Shown: positions 40,866 through 49,367 of the stretch, one piece after another | How the letters are laid out: every line of letters begins with the position of its first letter | Numbering within the stretch: the first letter of the stretch is position 1 | Source: Streptomyces humidus | GTDB lineage: Bacteria; Actinomycetota; Actinomycetes; Streptomycetales; Streptomycetaceae | Direction of reading: 5' to 3' | Assembly: GCF_014649655.1 (NCBI RefSeq) | Contig: NZ_BMTL01000045.1 | Coordinates: 1 to 61,371 of the forward strand | DNA length: 61,371 nt | The notes under the pieces: model-generated | Databases searched by the model: none | Told to the model about the DNA's origin: nothing | What the model saw: the letters and a program-made list of their open reading frames with translations, nothing else | Position numbers and translations under genes: made by a program

Positions 40866-42389
40866 CTAGAGCACGGGTGTCCTGGTGGCCTCGGGGGCCC
40901 CGGCGTCCTTGTCGATGTCTGCGACCAGCTTGCGGCGCAGTACCTTGCCCGTCGGCGTGGTCGGGAGTTCCGGCAGGAAGACGATGTCGTCGGGGGTCTT
41001 CGAACTGCGCAGCCGGCCGCGGACGAACTCGCGCAGGACGCCGGCGTCCGGCCGCACGCCGGGCTTGACGACAACGAACGCGCCGATGCGCTGCCCCCAT
41101 TCGTCGTCCGGGATGCCGGCCACGGCCACGTCCGCCACCCATTCGTGCTCGGTGAGCACGCTCTCGATCTCCGAGGGGGCGATGTTCTCGCCGCCGCGGA
41201 TGATGGTGTCGTCGGACCGGCCCTCGACGAAGATGAAGCCGTCCTCGTCGATATGGCCGCGGTCACGGGTGGGGAACCAGCCGGCGCTGTCCAGCCGGCT
41301 GCCGGCCTCCAGGTACTCACCGGCGACCTGTGGCCCGCGTACGACGATGTCTCCCACCACGCCGGGAGGGCACGGCAGCCCGTCCGGATCATGGACCTCG
41401 ATCTCCACGCTGGGCAGCGCACGGCCCACCGACCCCAGTCTCGCGCGCACGGTGGGATCGTCGCTCGCGGCGGCCGTACGGTGGTCGTCCGGTCCCAGCA
41501 CCGCGATGGAGGAGGCGGTCTCGGTGAGGCCGTAGGCGTTGACGAAACCGGTGCCGGGAAAGAGCCGCAGCGCCTCCATGAGCACGGGTACGGCGATCTT
41601 CGCGCCGCCGTACGACATCGACCGCAGCGTCGAGGGGCCCCGCACGCCGGAGTGGACGAGTTCGCTGACGATGCGCGCGAGCATCGTCGGCACCACCATC
41701 GCGTGCGTGACTGCCTGGGTCCGGACGCGATGCAGCCAGTCGGCGGCGCTGAAGTGGTCGAGATACACGACCCGGCGACCGGCGTACAGGTTGGAGAGCA
41801 GGTTCGCGACGGCGGCGATGTGGTAGGGCGGCACGCTGACGATGGTCGCGTCGCTCTCCTCGGCCGACGCGAACTCGACGGAGCCGAAGATGTAGGACGT
41901 CAGGTGCCGGTGCCGCAGTACCGCGCTCTTCGGGGCGGCGGTCGTCCCGCTCGTCATCAGCAGCACGGCGATCGAGTCGGGGTCCGGGTCGGCGGGCTCG
42001 GTCTCGTGATCGGCGGCAACCGCCGTCGGCCCGGCGAACTCCTCCAGCGTCACGGCCGCCATGCCCCGGACCCGCTCGGGCGAGTCGGTTATCACGAGCG
42101 GCTTGGCCTGGCGGCCGAGGACGTCGTCCAGCTGCTCGGCGCTCAGCCGGTAGTTGACCGGCAGGAAGGGCACGCCGACGGAGGCCGCGGCGAACAGGGC
42201 GACCGGAAACGCGGGACCGTTGCCGCCGAGGTAGACGACGGTGCCGGCATCGGCGGCCCGGACGAGATCCGAGCCCGAGCGCGCCCGCCGGGCGAGTTCG
42301 CTGGCGGTGAGGCCGTCCGCGCGGTCACCGATGAGGACCCGGTCGGGCATCCCCTCGACCACCATGTCGAGGAGCATCGTGAGGTTCAT
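40866..42389 (-). CDS. Acyl-CoA synthetase (AMP-forming ligase)
   Basis: A 507-residue AMP-binding enzyme. P-loop-like motif AVLLMTSGTTAAPKSAVL near residue 155, motif VNAYGLTETASS near residue 285, the hinge WFPTRDRGHIDEDGFIFVEGR near residue 385, then DDTIIRGGENIAPSEIE and the catalytic lysine in PTTPTGKVLRRKLV near residue 484. It activates a carboxylic acid with ATP and CoA. ATG 42389 is the start of the conserved N-terminus; a longer frame runs into the upstream small gene. It would supply the acyl-CoA to the neighbouring hydroxyacyl-CoA dehydrogenase and acyl-CoA dehydrogenases. Confidence 0.92.
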   Translation of the reverse strand: MNLTMLLDMVVEGMPDRVLIGDRADGLTASELARRARSGSDLVRAADAGTVVYLGGNGPAFPVALFAAASVGVPFLPVNYRLSAEQLDDVLGRQAKPLVITDSPERVRGMAAVTLEEFAGPTAVAADHETEPADPDPDSIAVLLMTSGTTAAPKSAVLRHRHLTSYIFGSVEFASAEESDATIVSVPPYHIAAVANLLSNLYAGRRVVYLDHFSAADWLHRVRTQAVTHAMVVPTMLARIVSELVHSGVRGPSTLRSMSYGGAKIAVPVLMEALRLFPGTGFVNAYGLTETASSIAVLGPDDHRTAAASDDPTVRARLGSVGRALPSVEIEVHDPDGLPCPPGVVGDIVVRGPQVAGEYLEAGSRLDSAGWFPTRDRGHIDEDGFIFVEGRSDDTIIRGGENIAPSEIESVLTEHEWVADVAVAGIPDDEWGQRIGAFVVVKPGVRPDAGVLREFVRGRLRSSKTPDDIVFLPELPTTPTGKVLRRKLVADIDKDAGAPEATRTPVL

Positions 42390-42406
42390 CGCGGGTGCGG
42401 TCCGTT

Positions 42407-42706
42407 TCAGTCGGACGCCGGCAGCGCCTTGGCCGCCTTCTGCGTGAGTTGGCTGTTGCCGAAGGTCAAAGGGCCGATTCCGGCCTTGGTGCACAGCACC
42501 TCGATGCCGCTGTCGTCGTCGGTGTACCGCTTGCCGAGGTGGATAGGTGGGCCGTCGCTCACCTGTGGTGCGGTGGGATCGGGGGCCGTCGGGCGCATCT
42601 CCGCGCCGGCGCACATCAACACCGCGGGGGTGTCGGAACTCTTGACGATGATGACTTCGCACGTCGAGTTCTGTCCGCGCAGCCGAGTGCCGACCTGCAA
42701 ACTCAT
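42407..42706 (-). CDS. Conserved hypothetical 99-residue protein
   Basis: A 99-residue protein starting MSLQVGTRLRGQNSTCEVII, with a CysX-rich centre (SSDTPAVLMCAGAEM), a GKRYTDDDSGIEVLC segment and a charged C-terminus. It is similar in size and feel to uncharacterised proteins next to fadD genes in mycobacteria, which is as far as I can take it. GAGGAGGA lies five bases before ATG 42706. It heads the minus-strand unit with the ligase and hydroxyacyl-CoA dehydrogenase. A TTACNGTA-type operator is about 90 bases upstream. Confidence 0.7.
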   Translation of the reverse strand: MSLQVGTRLRGQNSTCEVIIVKSSDTPAVLMCAGAEMRPTAPDPTAPQVSDGPPIHLGKRYTDDDSGIEVLCTKAGIGPLTFGNSQLTQKAAKALPASD

Positions 42707-42796
42707 ATGGTCCTCCTCAACGACAGGCACTGCTGATGCCGTCCGTCCCGCAGAGCGGCCGGGGCCGTCTGGACGGGACATCGCAACGCAACACCC

Positions 42797-42817
42797 ATAC
42801 CGTAAGGTATATAGTAC
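42797..42817. promoter_or_regulatory. TTACNGTA-type operator between the ligase operon and the hydrolase
   Basis: ATACCGTA, five bases, TATAGTAC. One half is close to consensus. It lies in the 426-base gap between ATG 42706 (minus) and the hydrolase start at 43133 (plus). The rest of this gap holds no recognisable gene. Confidence 0.65.
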
Positions 42818-43132
42818 AGGGGTCAAGAGGCGCGGGGGAGGTGTGACGTTGACCCTGCGCTCAAGTGATGAAGAAGACGTCCCGGTGGGCTGCGGTGACG
42901 GTCCGTCCAGGTCGGCCCGTATGTGCCGAGGCTGTATCGCCGGCGAGGGCACGCCGGCGCCTCCGGTGGAGTGTCGCCCGACCGTCGATCAGGAGCAGGC
43001 GCTGGATTGCGCCCGACAGGGTGTCAGGGTCCTGCACGCTGCGCCGAGAGGTGCCGCGTGCGCTGATCGACGACGTGAGGGCGCTGACGCCCTGGCAGAG
43101 GAAGTGACCCGCGAGATGGGAAGGTGCACCGC

Positions 43133-43996
43133 ATGAGCCGGACCGAGCCACTCATGAGGCGGATCCCCGCCGCCGGCGTGGAACTGGCCGCCGAGGAGTA
43201 TCCGGTGGACGCGCCGAAGGGCACCGCGCTGTTCCTGCACGGCGGGGGCCAGACCCGCCATTCTTGGAAGGGCGCGGCCCGGACGCTTGCCAGGAGCGGC
43301 TGGCGCACCTTCTCGCTCGACACCCGCGGTCATGGCGACAGCGGTTGGGCGCCGGACGGGGACTACTCGATGGACGTCCTCGTGGCCGATCTCGTCGGCG
43401 TGGCCGCCCGGGCCGGTGAGGGCGATCCGCGTCCTCCCGTGCTGATCGGCGCGTCGATGGGCGGCCTGACCTCGCTGCTGGCCGTCGGGGAAGGGCTGGT
43501 GGACGCTCGCGCGCTCGTGCTTGTCGATGTCGCCCCGCGCATGGAACGGGATGGCGCCGCACGGGTCTCCGGGTTCATGCGCCGCCACGTCGACGGCTTC
43601 GCCACGCTGGAGGACGTCGCCGCCGCGGTGTCCGAGTACAACCCGCACCGTCGGCGTCCGAGGAGTCTGGAGGGGTTGCGCAAGAACGTGCGCCTGGCCG
43701 AAGACGGCCGCTGGTACTGGCACTGGGACCCGGCGCTGGTGCGGCCGGACGCCGACGAGCCCAGGCGGCACCCCGACCCGGAGCGGCTGCGCGAGGCGGC
43801 CCGCCGCATCGACGTTCCCACGCTCTTGGTCCGCGCTGTTCAGTCGGACGTGCTCAGTGAGGAGGGGGTGCGCGAGCTCCTGTCGCTTGTGCCCGGCTCG
43901 CGCGCGGTCGACGTCGCCGGCACCGGGCATATGGTGGCCGGCGACGACAACGACGCGTTCATCGACCAGGTAGGGCGATTCCTCGGCACCGTGTGA
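43133..43996 (+). CDS. Alpha/beta-hydrolase
   Basis: A 287-residue alpha/beta-hydrolase. Oxyanion motif ALFLHGGGQTRHSWKG near residue 36, SLDTRGHGDSGWAP near residue 62 (aspartate/glycine pattern as in ring-cleavage product hydrolases), nucleophile elbow LIGASMGGLTSLL near residue 108, and the C-terminal histidine in VAGTGHMVAGDDND near residue 264. The GHGDSG motif is typical of MhpC/lipase-like and haloalkane-type hydrolases. It could cleave an ester or a C-C bond of a ring-opened intermediate. ATG 43133 follows GGGAAGG at eight bases. Confidence 0.85.
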   Translation: MSRTEPLMRRIPAAGVELAAEEYPVDAPKGTALFLHGGGQTRHSWKGAARTLARSGWRTFSLDTRGHGDSGWAPDGDYSMDVLVADLVGVAARAGEGDPRPPVLIGASMGGLTSLLAVGEGLVDARALVLVDVAPRMERDGAARVSGFMRRHVDGFATLEDVAAAVSEYNPHRRRPRSLEGLRKNVRLAEDGRWYWHWDPALVRPDADEPRRHPDPERLREAARRIDVPTLLVRAVQSDVLSEEGVRELLSLVPGSRAVDVAGTGHMVAGDDNDAFIDQVGRFLGTV

Positions 43997-44046
43997 CCGC
44001 GCAGACCCAACGGGTCCTGGGCCTCCGCGACCCGTCCGGTCCTGCG

Positions 44047-44077
44047 GTGAGTCACCCCCCGGGGGGGTGACTCACCG
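44047..44077. terminator. Near-perfect palindrome overlapping the enoyl-CoA hydratase stop
   Basis: GGTGAGTCACCCCCC followed by its near-complement (central run of seven G). The palindrome covers the last codons and stop of the minus-strand hydratase at 44072 and lies between convergent genes. It is the likely terminator for both. Confidence 0.7.
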
Positions 44078-44839
44078 GCCCTTCCACTGCGGTGCGCGCT
44101 TCTCCGCGAAGGCGCGAGCTCCTTCGAGCGCGTCCTCGCTCTCGAACACCTTGGAGTTTTCGGCTTCCTGTGCCGCGCGTGCCGCGGCGACGCCTTCGGT
44201 GAGCGCCACGCGCATGAGCTTCTTCGTCGCGAGGACGCCGAGCGGGCCGTTCTCGCCGATACGGCGGGCGAACTCCAACGCGGCGCCGACCACGTCTCCG
44301 GCTGGAACGACGCAGTTGACCAGCCCCAGCGCACACGCGCGCTCGGCGTCGATCAGATCTCCGGTCAGCCCGAGTTCGAGAGCGATCGCGAGGGGGATGC
44401 GGCCGGGCAGCGTGGTTCCGCCGCCAGCGGCGAACAGGCCGCGCTTGACCTCCGGGATGCCGAACCTGGCCTTGTCGGAGGCGACGACGATGTCGCAGTT
44501 GAGCAGGAGCTCGAACCCTCCGGCGACGGCGGTGGCGTTGGCGGCACCGATGACGGGCTTGGGGTACTCGCCTCGGCTGAACATCGTGAAATGCGTGTTG
44601 TCGGACTCCGGCCCGGAGGAATCGGAACCGGCGGCGAACGCCTTGAGGTCCATGCCGGCGCAGAACGCACGGTCGCCGGCACCGGTCAGCACCACCGCGC
44701 GCACCGCGTCGTCGTCCAGGCAGTCACGCAGCGCCCGCGAGAGTGCGGCGATCAGACCGGGGCTGAGGGCGTTGCGCTGGTCCGGGCGGTTGAGCGTGAT
44801 GACCTCGGCAGAGCCTTCACGACGTCGGAGCAGATCCAT
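44072..44839 (-). CDS. Enoyl-CoA hydratase/isomerase
   Basis: A 255-residue crotonase of normal length. VITLNRPDQRNALSPGLIAA at the start, oxyanion-hole residues in GDRAFCAGMDLKAFAA near residue 62 and NATAVAGGFELLLNCDIVVA near residue 108, catalytic region FGIPEVKRGLFAAGGGTTLP and GLVNCVVPAGDVVG. It hydrates or isomerises an enoyl-CoA. The upstream gap (44840-45470) has an imperfect repeat near 44978-45012 that may be its own operator (see separate entry). Confidence 0.9.
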   Translation of the reverse strand: MDLLRRREGSAEVITLNRPDQRNALSPGLIAALSRALRDCLDDDAVRAVVLTGAGDRAFCAGMDLKAFAAGSDSSGPESDNTHFTMFSRGEYPKPVIGAANATAVAGGFELLLNCDIVVASDKARFGIPEVKRGLFAAGGGTTLPGRIPLAIALELGLTGDLIDAERACALGLVNCVVPAGDVVGAALEFARRIGENGPLGVLATKKLMRVALTEGVAAARAAQEAENSKVFESEDALEGARAFAEKRAPQWKGR

Positions 44840-45343
44840 CTAGACCGCCTTCCGGTGGGTGTTTCGCTGAAGGGTGTCCGGCCCGGCGGCCCGACCGTCT
44901 TCCGCCGGTGGTGTGGTGTCGGCACACAGTCGGTTGCGGGACTGTGGCCGCCCGGCGCGGACTCTGCCGGTATTCTGTCCGGTAAAGCTTCCGGGAACGC
45001 TTTCGGTAAGCTACCACCCGCTGATCGGAGGGACAACGGCGCGGTGCACGGCTGCCGGAGGGGGCGTGACGCGGGGCCGACACCATCGTGGTGCTGCTCG
45101 AGATCGTCGGTCGGGCGCGGGTCAGGCTGATGTTGTTCGTTCCCCGGGCGGAAGGCCGGCGCCGAGGCGGTGCGGTGCGGTGACGGCTGCTCACAGGAAT
45201 CGCCGACGACACGTCGAGCGTCCGCCGCGTGGTGGAACGGATCGCGGGTGAGGTGTCCGTTCCGACCCGGTTTACCAGAACCGCGCTGAGAACCAGCAGG
45301 CGGCGACGTGGTCCGGGGCGGTCGACCAGCCGTCGCGGCAGCG
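44840..45343. other. Long intergenic stretch with an imperfect repeat, no gene
   Basis: No recognisable coding frame. Near 44979-45014 three related words lie in a row (GGTAAAGCTT, GGGAACGCTTTC, GGTAAGCTACC), an imperfect repeat that could be an operator for the enoyl-CoA hydratase on the left. The rest (45030-45343) is ordinary GC-rich sequence. Confidence 0.5.
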
Positions 45344-45365
45344 TTACGGTAATCCCTTACCGTAT
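45344..45365. promoter_or_regulatory. TTACNGTA-type operator upstream of the second paralogous tetR
   Basis: TTACGGTA, six bases, TACCGTAT. Both halves are close to consensus; the spacer is one base longer than elsewhere. It lies 106 bases before GTG 45471, and suggests autoregulation. Confidence 0.75.
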
Positions 45366-45470
45366 GCCATGCCGGGAGGCATTGGCTGGTACCGTGTCAG
45401 TCAGTTCGGAGCGCGGGCTCGGCCTACGCTCGGGCCGGGCCGGTGGGTGGTGACAAGGAGGAGAGGCAGC

Positions 45471-46262
45471 GTGACGAAGGCCGATTCCACCGGGACGCGT
45501 AAGCGTCGTCAGCGTAACTCGATCAACGCCGAGGAGATCGTCGGAGGTGCCTTCGAGGTCGCGCGGCGCACCTCGCTCGACCAGCTGAGCATGCCGATCC
45601 TCGCCGAGCATCTGGGTGTCGGCGTCACCAGCATCTACTGGTACTTCCGGAAGAAGGAAGAGCTGCTCAATGCGATGACGGACATCGCCGTCGACAAGTA
45701 CCTGCGGCTGACGCCGGAGATCCGGGCGTATGACACCTGGCAGAACACGCTGTCCTCGCACTTCCGCGCGCAGCGCGAGATCCACCACGAGGACGAGGTC
45801 CTCTCCGATCTGCTCTTCATCCGCACCTCCACGTACAGCCGCGAGGCGGCCCGCCGCACCATGGAACTGGTCGAGTCCGTGGTGGCGAAGCTGGTCGCGG
45901 ACGGTTTCACGCCCGACAATGCGATGATGGTGTACAGCGCGATCGGTGTGTACACCCGCGGTTCGATCATCCACGAGCGCATCCTTCGGCTGGCCGACGC
46001 GCCGACGATCGACGCCGCCCGCCAGCGTCACATGACGGACTGGTCCCACCTGCCCGTCCTGGACGGCTTGATCGACCGCCATCCGATCTCCGGGACGAGT
46101 GACGAGGACTTCGAGTTCGGCATTGCGCGCCTGATCTGCGGGTTCGAGGTCCTCCTTCGCGAGCAGAGCCAGCGGCCTCGCAAGACGTCGCGCGGATCGA
46201 CGGCCGCGCGGGGCGCGATGACCGTTCGTAAGGCCCCTGCTCGCAAAAAAGCCGGATCCTGA
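45471..46262 (+). CDS. TetR-family regulator (paralogue of the one at 26525)
   Basis: A 263-residue TetR regulator. Helix-turn-helix: NAEEIVGGAFEVARRTSLDQ, then LAEHLGVGVTSIYWYFRKKE. The ligand domain contains HEDEVLSDLLFIRTSTYS, MELVESVVAKLVADGFT and FEFGIARLICGFEVLL. It matches the regulator at 26525 nearly throughout, with recognition helices differing at few positions, so both may bind the same TTACNGTA palindrome. A lysine/arginine-rich tail (after residue 230, with KAPARKKAG) is extra. GTG 45471 follows AAGGAGGAG at seven bases. Confidence 0.9.
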   Translation: MTKADSTGTRKRRQRNSINAEEIVGGAFEVARRTSLDQLSMPILAEHLGVGVTSIYWYFRKKEELLNAMTDIAVDKYLRLTPEIRAYDTWQNTLSSHFRAQREIHHEDEVLSDLLFIRTSTYSREAARRTMELVESVVAKLVADGFTPDNAMMVYSAIGVYTRGSIIHERILRLADAPTIDAARQRHMTDWSHLPVLDGLIDRHPISGTSDEDFEFGIARLICGFEVLLREQSQRPRKTSRGSTAARGAMTVRKAPARKKAGS

Positions 46263-46573
46263 GGGCTTCCGGGGATCGCTGCGACACCGGGATGGTCCGG
46301 TCCGATCGAGGCCGGTTCACGCGGGCGCTCGGCTGGAGTCTCCCAGGCGCAGCAGGCCGTTTGCGTTCTCGTGCGGTGCATGTCGCCAAGGGCTGGGCTG
46401 GGGCCTTGGGCACCGTACCTGAAGGGCAGGTTCAGGGCCGCTCGTTGGGCACGGTCATCAGCGTGGCGGCGCCCGGCGGCGACGAGCCTGCTGCCGGGCG
46501 CCCGTGTGCTCGTGACGTAACCGGACCCCGCCTGGGCGGGAATCGGGACCCTCGCGGTTCGGCTCGCCGGCCG
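46263..46573. other. Intergenic stretch between convergent tetR and P450 genes
   Basis: No gene is seen. The two stops face each other, so a terminator is expected, but I find no convincing hairpin. The sequence is ordinary GC-rich DNA. Confidence 0.4.
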
Positions 46574-47839
46574 CTACCTGCGGACGGCGGCAGGGTCCCA
46601 TTGCAGGGGGAGGCTGCGCAGCCCCATCACCAGGCTGCGCGACTCGTCGAACGGGATGTCCGGATCGATCTCGTACACCGGAATGCGCTTGTGCCACTCC
46701 TCATAGGCGATCGCTAGCTCCTGTCGCGCGAGGTGAGACCCGAGGCACCGGTGCGGCCCCACACCGAACGCCAGATGCGAGATTTCGGTGCGGTCGAAAT
46801 CGACCGTCGTGGCGTCCGGGAAGTGCTGCTCGTCGCGGTTGCCGGCCGGCAGGCTGAGGATGAAGTGCTGGCCCTTCTTCACCGGGCAGCCGTCTACTTC
46901 GGTGTCGGTCATCGCCGTCCGCGAGATGTTCACGACCGAGTAGACGCGGAGGATCTCCTCGATCGCGCTGGGGATCACCGACGGGTCGGCCGCGATCCGC
47001 TCCCGGTCGGCCGGATGGCTCGCCAGATGGTGGAAGCCGTAGCCGAGCGAGGCGGCGACGGTGTCCAGACCGGCCTGGAACAGCAGGAGATAGAAAGAGA
47101 GCAGATCCTCGTGCGGGATCGGCTCACCGTCGATCTGCCAGTCCATGGCGCGCGAGATGAGGTCGGAGCCGCGCTCCCCGGCCGGCGTCTTCCTGCGCTC
47201 GTCCAGGATCTGCGACAGGTATTCGGTGACCTCGGTCTGGGCCTGGATCGGGATCCGGAACGCCTCGGCCGGATCCGTCGACTCCGGGTGCATGATGTCG
47301 GTCTCCCATGCGATGAACTTGTCCAGTTCCTCGACCGGCAGGCCGATGATGTGCTCGAGGAAGATGGTGGTCGGGAACCTGAGCGCGAACTCCTTGGCGA
47401 AATCGCAGTGACCGCGGTCGATGAACCCGTCGATGAGTTCGTTGGCGCGCGCGCGGAGAGAGCCTTCCAGGCGGGCGACGGCGGCCGGTGAGAAGGACGA
47501 GGCGAGCAGCCTGCGCCACTTCACGTGGATCGGGCCGTCGAGCGTTTGCGGCTTGAGGACGAACGGCGCCTCCTTGCCGGTCGCCGGATCGACGGCCTTG
47601 CTGTGGAACACGTCGGCGCGCTGGCCGATCTCCTGCACCAGGTCGTAGGTGGTGTAGATGATCTGGCCGGTACCGAGCGTGTGTGCCGGTCCGGCGTCCC
47701 GCAGGGAGTCCAGTTCCGCGAAACCGGCGAGCGGTTCGCGGCTGCCGCCCGTCGTCACCAGGTCACTGTAGGGGCATCGCTGTGCGATCAGCGCATCCCG
47801 CTCATCCGCATCGCTCGTGGTCTGCTCCGTCTGCGCCAT
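46574..47839 (-). CDS. Cytochrome P450
   Basis: A 421-residue bacterial P450. Conserved features: haem-loop HLAFGVGPHRCLGSHLAR with the cysteine ligand near residue 370, ExxR in EEILRVYSVVN near residue 300, and the I-helix FQAGLDTVAASLG near residue 255, where aspartate precedes the threonine used for oxygen activation. Also WRRLLASSFSPAAVARLEG and DFAKEFALRFPTTIFLEHI. It would use the 3Fe-4S ferredoxins and reductases in the window to hydroxylate a hydrophobic substrate; related P450s act on terpenes and steroids. A tripled operator region at 47876-47908 lies upstream, so it is a regulon member. Confidence 0.95.
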   Translation of the reverse strand: MAQTEQTTSDADERDALIAQRCPYSDLVTTGGSREPLAGFAELDSLRDAGPAHTLGTGQIIYTTYDLVQEIGQRADVFHSKAVDPATGKEAPFVLKPQTLDGPIHVKWRRLLASSFSPAAVARLEGSLRARANELIDGFIDRGHCDFAKEFALRFPTTIFLEHIIGLPVEELDKFIAWETDIMHPESTDPAEAFRIPIQAQTEVTEYLSQILDERRKTPAGERGSDLISRAMDWQIDGEPIPHEDLLSFYLLLFQAGLDTVAASLGYGFHHLASHPADRERIAADPSVIPSAIEEILRVYSVVNISRTAMTDTEVDGCPVKKGQHFILSLPAGNRDEQHFPDATTVDFDRTEISHLAFGVGPHRCLGSHLARQELAIAYEEWHKRIPVYEIDPDIPFDESRSLVMGLRSLPLQWDPAAVRR

Positions 47840-47875
47840 GTCGCTCCTTCGCGCTCCCGTATCCGTGCAACGCTT

Positions 47876-47908
47876 TTACTGTTGCAAGTCCCGTGATGCT
47901 TACGGTAA
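47876..47908. promoter_or_regulatory. Double TTACNGTA-type operator upstream of the P450
   Basis: TTACTGTT, five bases, TCCCGTGA at 47876-47896, followed by an extra half-site TTACGGTA at 47900-47907. It lies 37 bases before the P450 start (47839, minus). Confidence 0.65.
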
Positions 47909-47972
47909 CGACTCCAGTCGTCGGTCACAATGGAGGGGACGACTGTTTCGCCGGGCGGGAAAACGGTGACGG

Positions 47973-49367
47973 TCACCGCGGCTGCCGCAGCCGAGGCCGC
48001 AGAGCCGCAGTGGAGCGTCCCTTGATGGCGGACCACCACACACCAGCGCCGTAGGCGAGGTCGTCGAGGCGGCGTGCGATGCCGTACCTCAGTGGATCCA
48101 CAGCGGCGCCCTGGTGCAGGTATTCCAGAGCGACGTCGGCCACCGCGGCCAGCGCGGTGGCCCGGCGTACCCGGCGGGAGATCGTGCAGCCGGCCACCGT
48201 GAGGGGCCACCAGTGCCGGGTCAGCAGCGCGGACGTCTGGGCGAGCGCGCCGAGCGCGCCCATGGCCGTCAGTGAGGAGGCCAGCCGTACCGGGTGCTCC
48301 GTGCCGTCCAGTTTCCGGCAGACGCGCAGGACGGTCGTCGCGCCGACGGCGCCGGCCACCGGGAGCGACCAACGGCGTTGGGCGACAAGGGCGAGGACGA
48401 AGGCGCCGCTCCAGGGGGCGAGGACCGCGGGCGCGATGAACTCGGGGTGTCGTTCGGCGAGCGGGTGCGCTCCCGTCCCGTAGGCGGCCTTGCGTCGAAA
48501 CCAGTCCCCGAGGCGGCCGCGGTGCTCGTGGGCGGCGTGGACCGAGGGCTCGTAGCGCACCCGCCGGCCGCTCTTGATGGCGCGCCAGCAGATGTCGACG
48601 TCCTCGCCGATTCTCAGCCGCTCGTCGAAGCCCTCGTCCAGGGCGTCGACGCGTGCGACGGCGCAGGCCGTGGAGGCCCAGGAGACGGGTGTCCCGGGGC
48701 GTACCAGGGCGGGACGGCTGCCCAGGTCGAGTGAGGAGCGTGTGCGCTCGTACCGTCCGATCCAGGTCGAGGAGCCGGGCGTTTCGAGAGCGGTGACACG
48801 GGGGACGGCCAGGGCGACCCGGGGATCGGAGAAGTGCCGCAGCAGTGTCGGCACCGTGTCCTTGGGCAGGACGACGTCGGAGTCGACGAAGACCACATAC
48901 GGCGTGCCGACCAGGCGAAGGCCCGCGTTCCGGGCTCCGGCGGGACCGACGTTGACCTTCAGGGGGACGAAGCGCGCGCCATGCCGCGCGGCGGCCGCCT
49001 CGACCGGAGCGCGGTGAGTCGACGCGTCGTCGACCACGATCACCGGGGTGTCCGGCCCGATGCTCGTGAGCAGGCGGTCGAGCTCGCGCGGGCGGTCGCG
49101 GACGGGGACGACGACCGTGTACCGGGGGTCGTCGGGCAGGGGGAGGGCGCGGACGACCGGGTGCGCCAGCCCCGCCTCCAGGAGCCGGTCCGCCAGGAGG
49201 GCGCCCGCCCGGTCCCGTACGTGGACCGTACGATCGGTCAGCAGTGGACGTGCCCGCCGGGTCAGGCGCAGCAGCCGCAGAGGGGAACCACCGAGGAGGG
49301 TGCGGCCGCCGTCCAGGACGCGGGTGTCACGATCGAGCGCCACGACGAATCCGAGGGGCAGCGTCAT
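47973..49367 (-). CDS. mftF: Mycofactocin glycosyltransferase MftF
   Basis: A 464-residue GT2-type glycosyltransferase that adds beta-1,4-glucose units to the mycofactocin redox core. The catalytic domain (about residues 70-300) has TVVVPVRDRPRELDRLLTSI, VIVVDDASTH, the DxD-type VVFVDSDVVLPKDTVP, and later EDVDICWRAIKSGRRVRYEP. Several hydrophobic segments follow in the C-terminal third. It is the last gene of the mftA-F operon and overlaps mftE by four bases. Its product makes the oligoglycosylated cofactor. Confidence 0.93.
   Translation of the reverse strand: MTLPLGFVVALDRDTRVLDGGRTLLGGSPLRLLRLTRRARPLLTDRTVHVRDRAGALLADRLLEAGLAHPVVRALPLPDDPRYTVVVPVRDRPRELDRLLTSIGPDTPVIVVDDASTHRAPVEAAAARHGARFVPLKVNVGPAGARNAGLRLVGTPYVVFVDSDVVLPKDTVPTLLRHFSDPRVALAVPRVTALETPGSSTWIGRYERTRSSLDLGSRPALVRPGTPVSWASTACAVARVDALDEGFDERLRIGEDVDICWRAIKSGRRVRYEPSVHAAHEHRGRLGDWFRRKAAYGTGAHPLAERHPEFIAPAVLAPWSGAFVLALVAQRRWSLPVAGAVGATTVLRVCRKLDGTEHPVRLASSLTAMGALGALAQTSALLTRHWWPLTVAGCTISRRVRRATALAAVADVALEYLHQGAAVDPLRYGIARRLDDLAYGAGVWWSAIKGRSTAALRPRLRQPR

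Noticed and set aside
40014..43136. 1040-codon open frame on the plus strand opposite the CoA ligase and hydroxyacyl-CoA dehydrogenase
   Set aside because: It mirrors two well-supported minus-strand genes and shows no domain of its own.
44047..44077. Long GC palindrome considered as an IS end or replication signal
   Set aside because: It lies exactly between convergent stops, so a terminator is simpler.
15668..48000. Classical steroid ring-degradation locus (KstD, KshA, HsaA-D)
   Set aside because: No ketosteroid dehydrogenase, Rieske hydroxylase or clear extradiol ring-cleavage set is seen; only side-chain-type enzymes are present, so a steroid substrate is not claimed.
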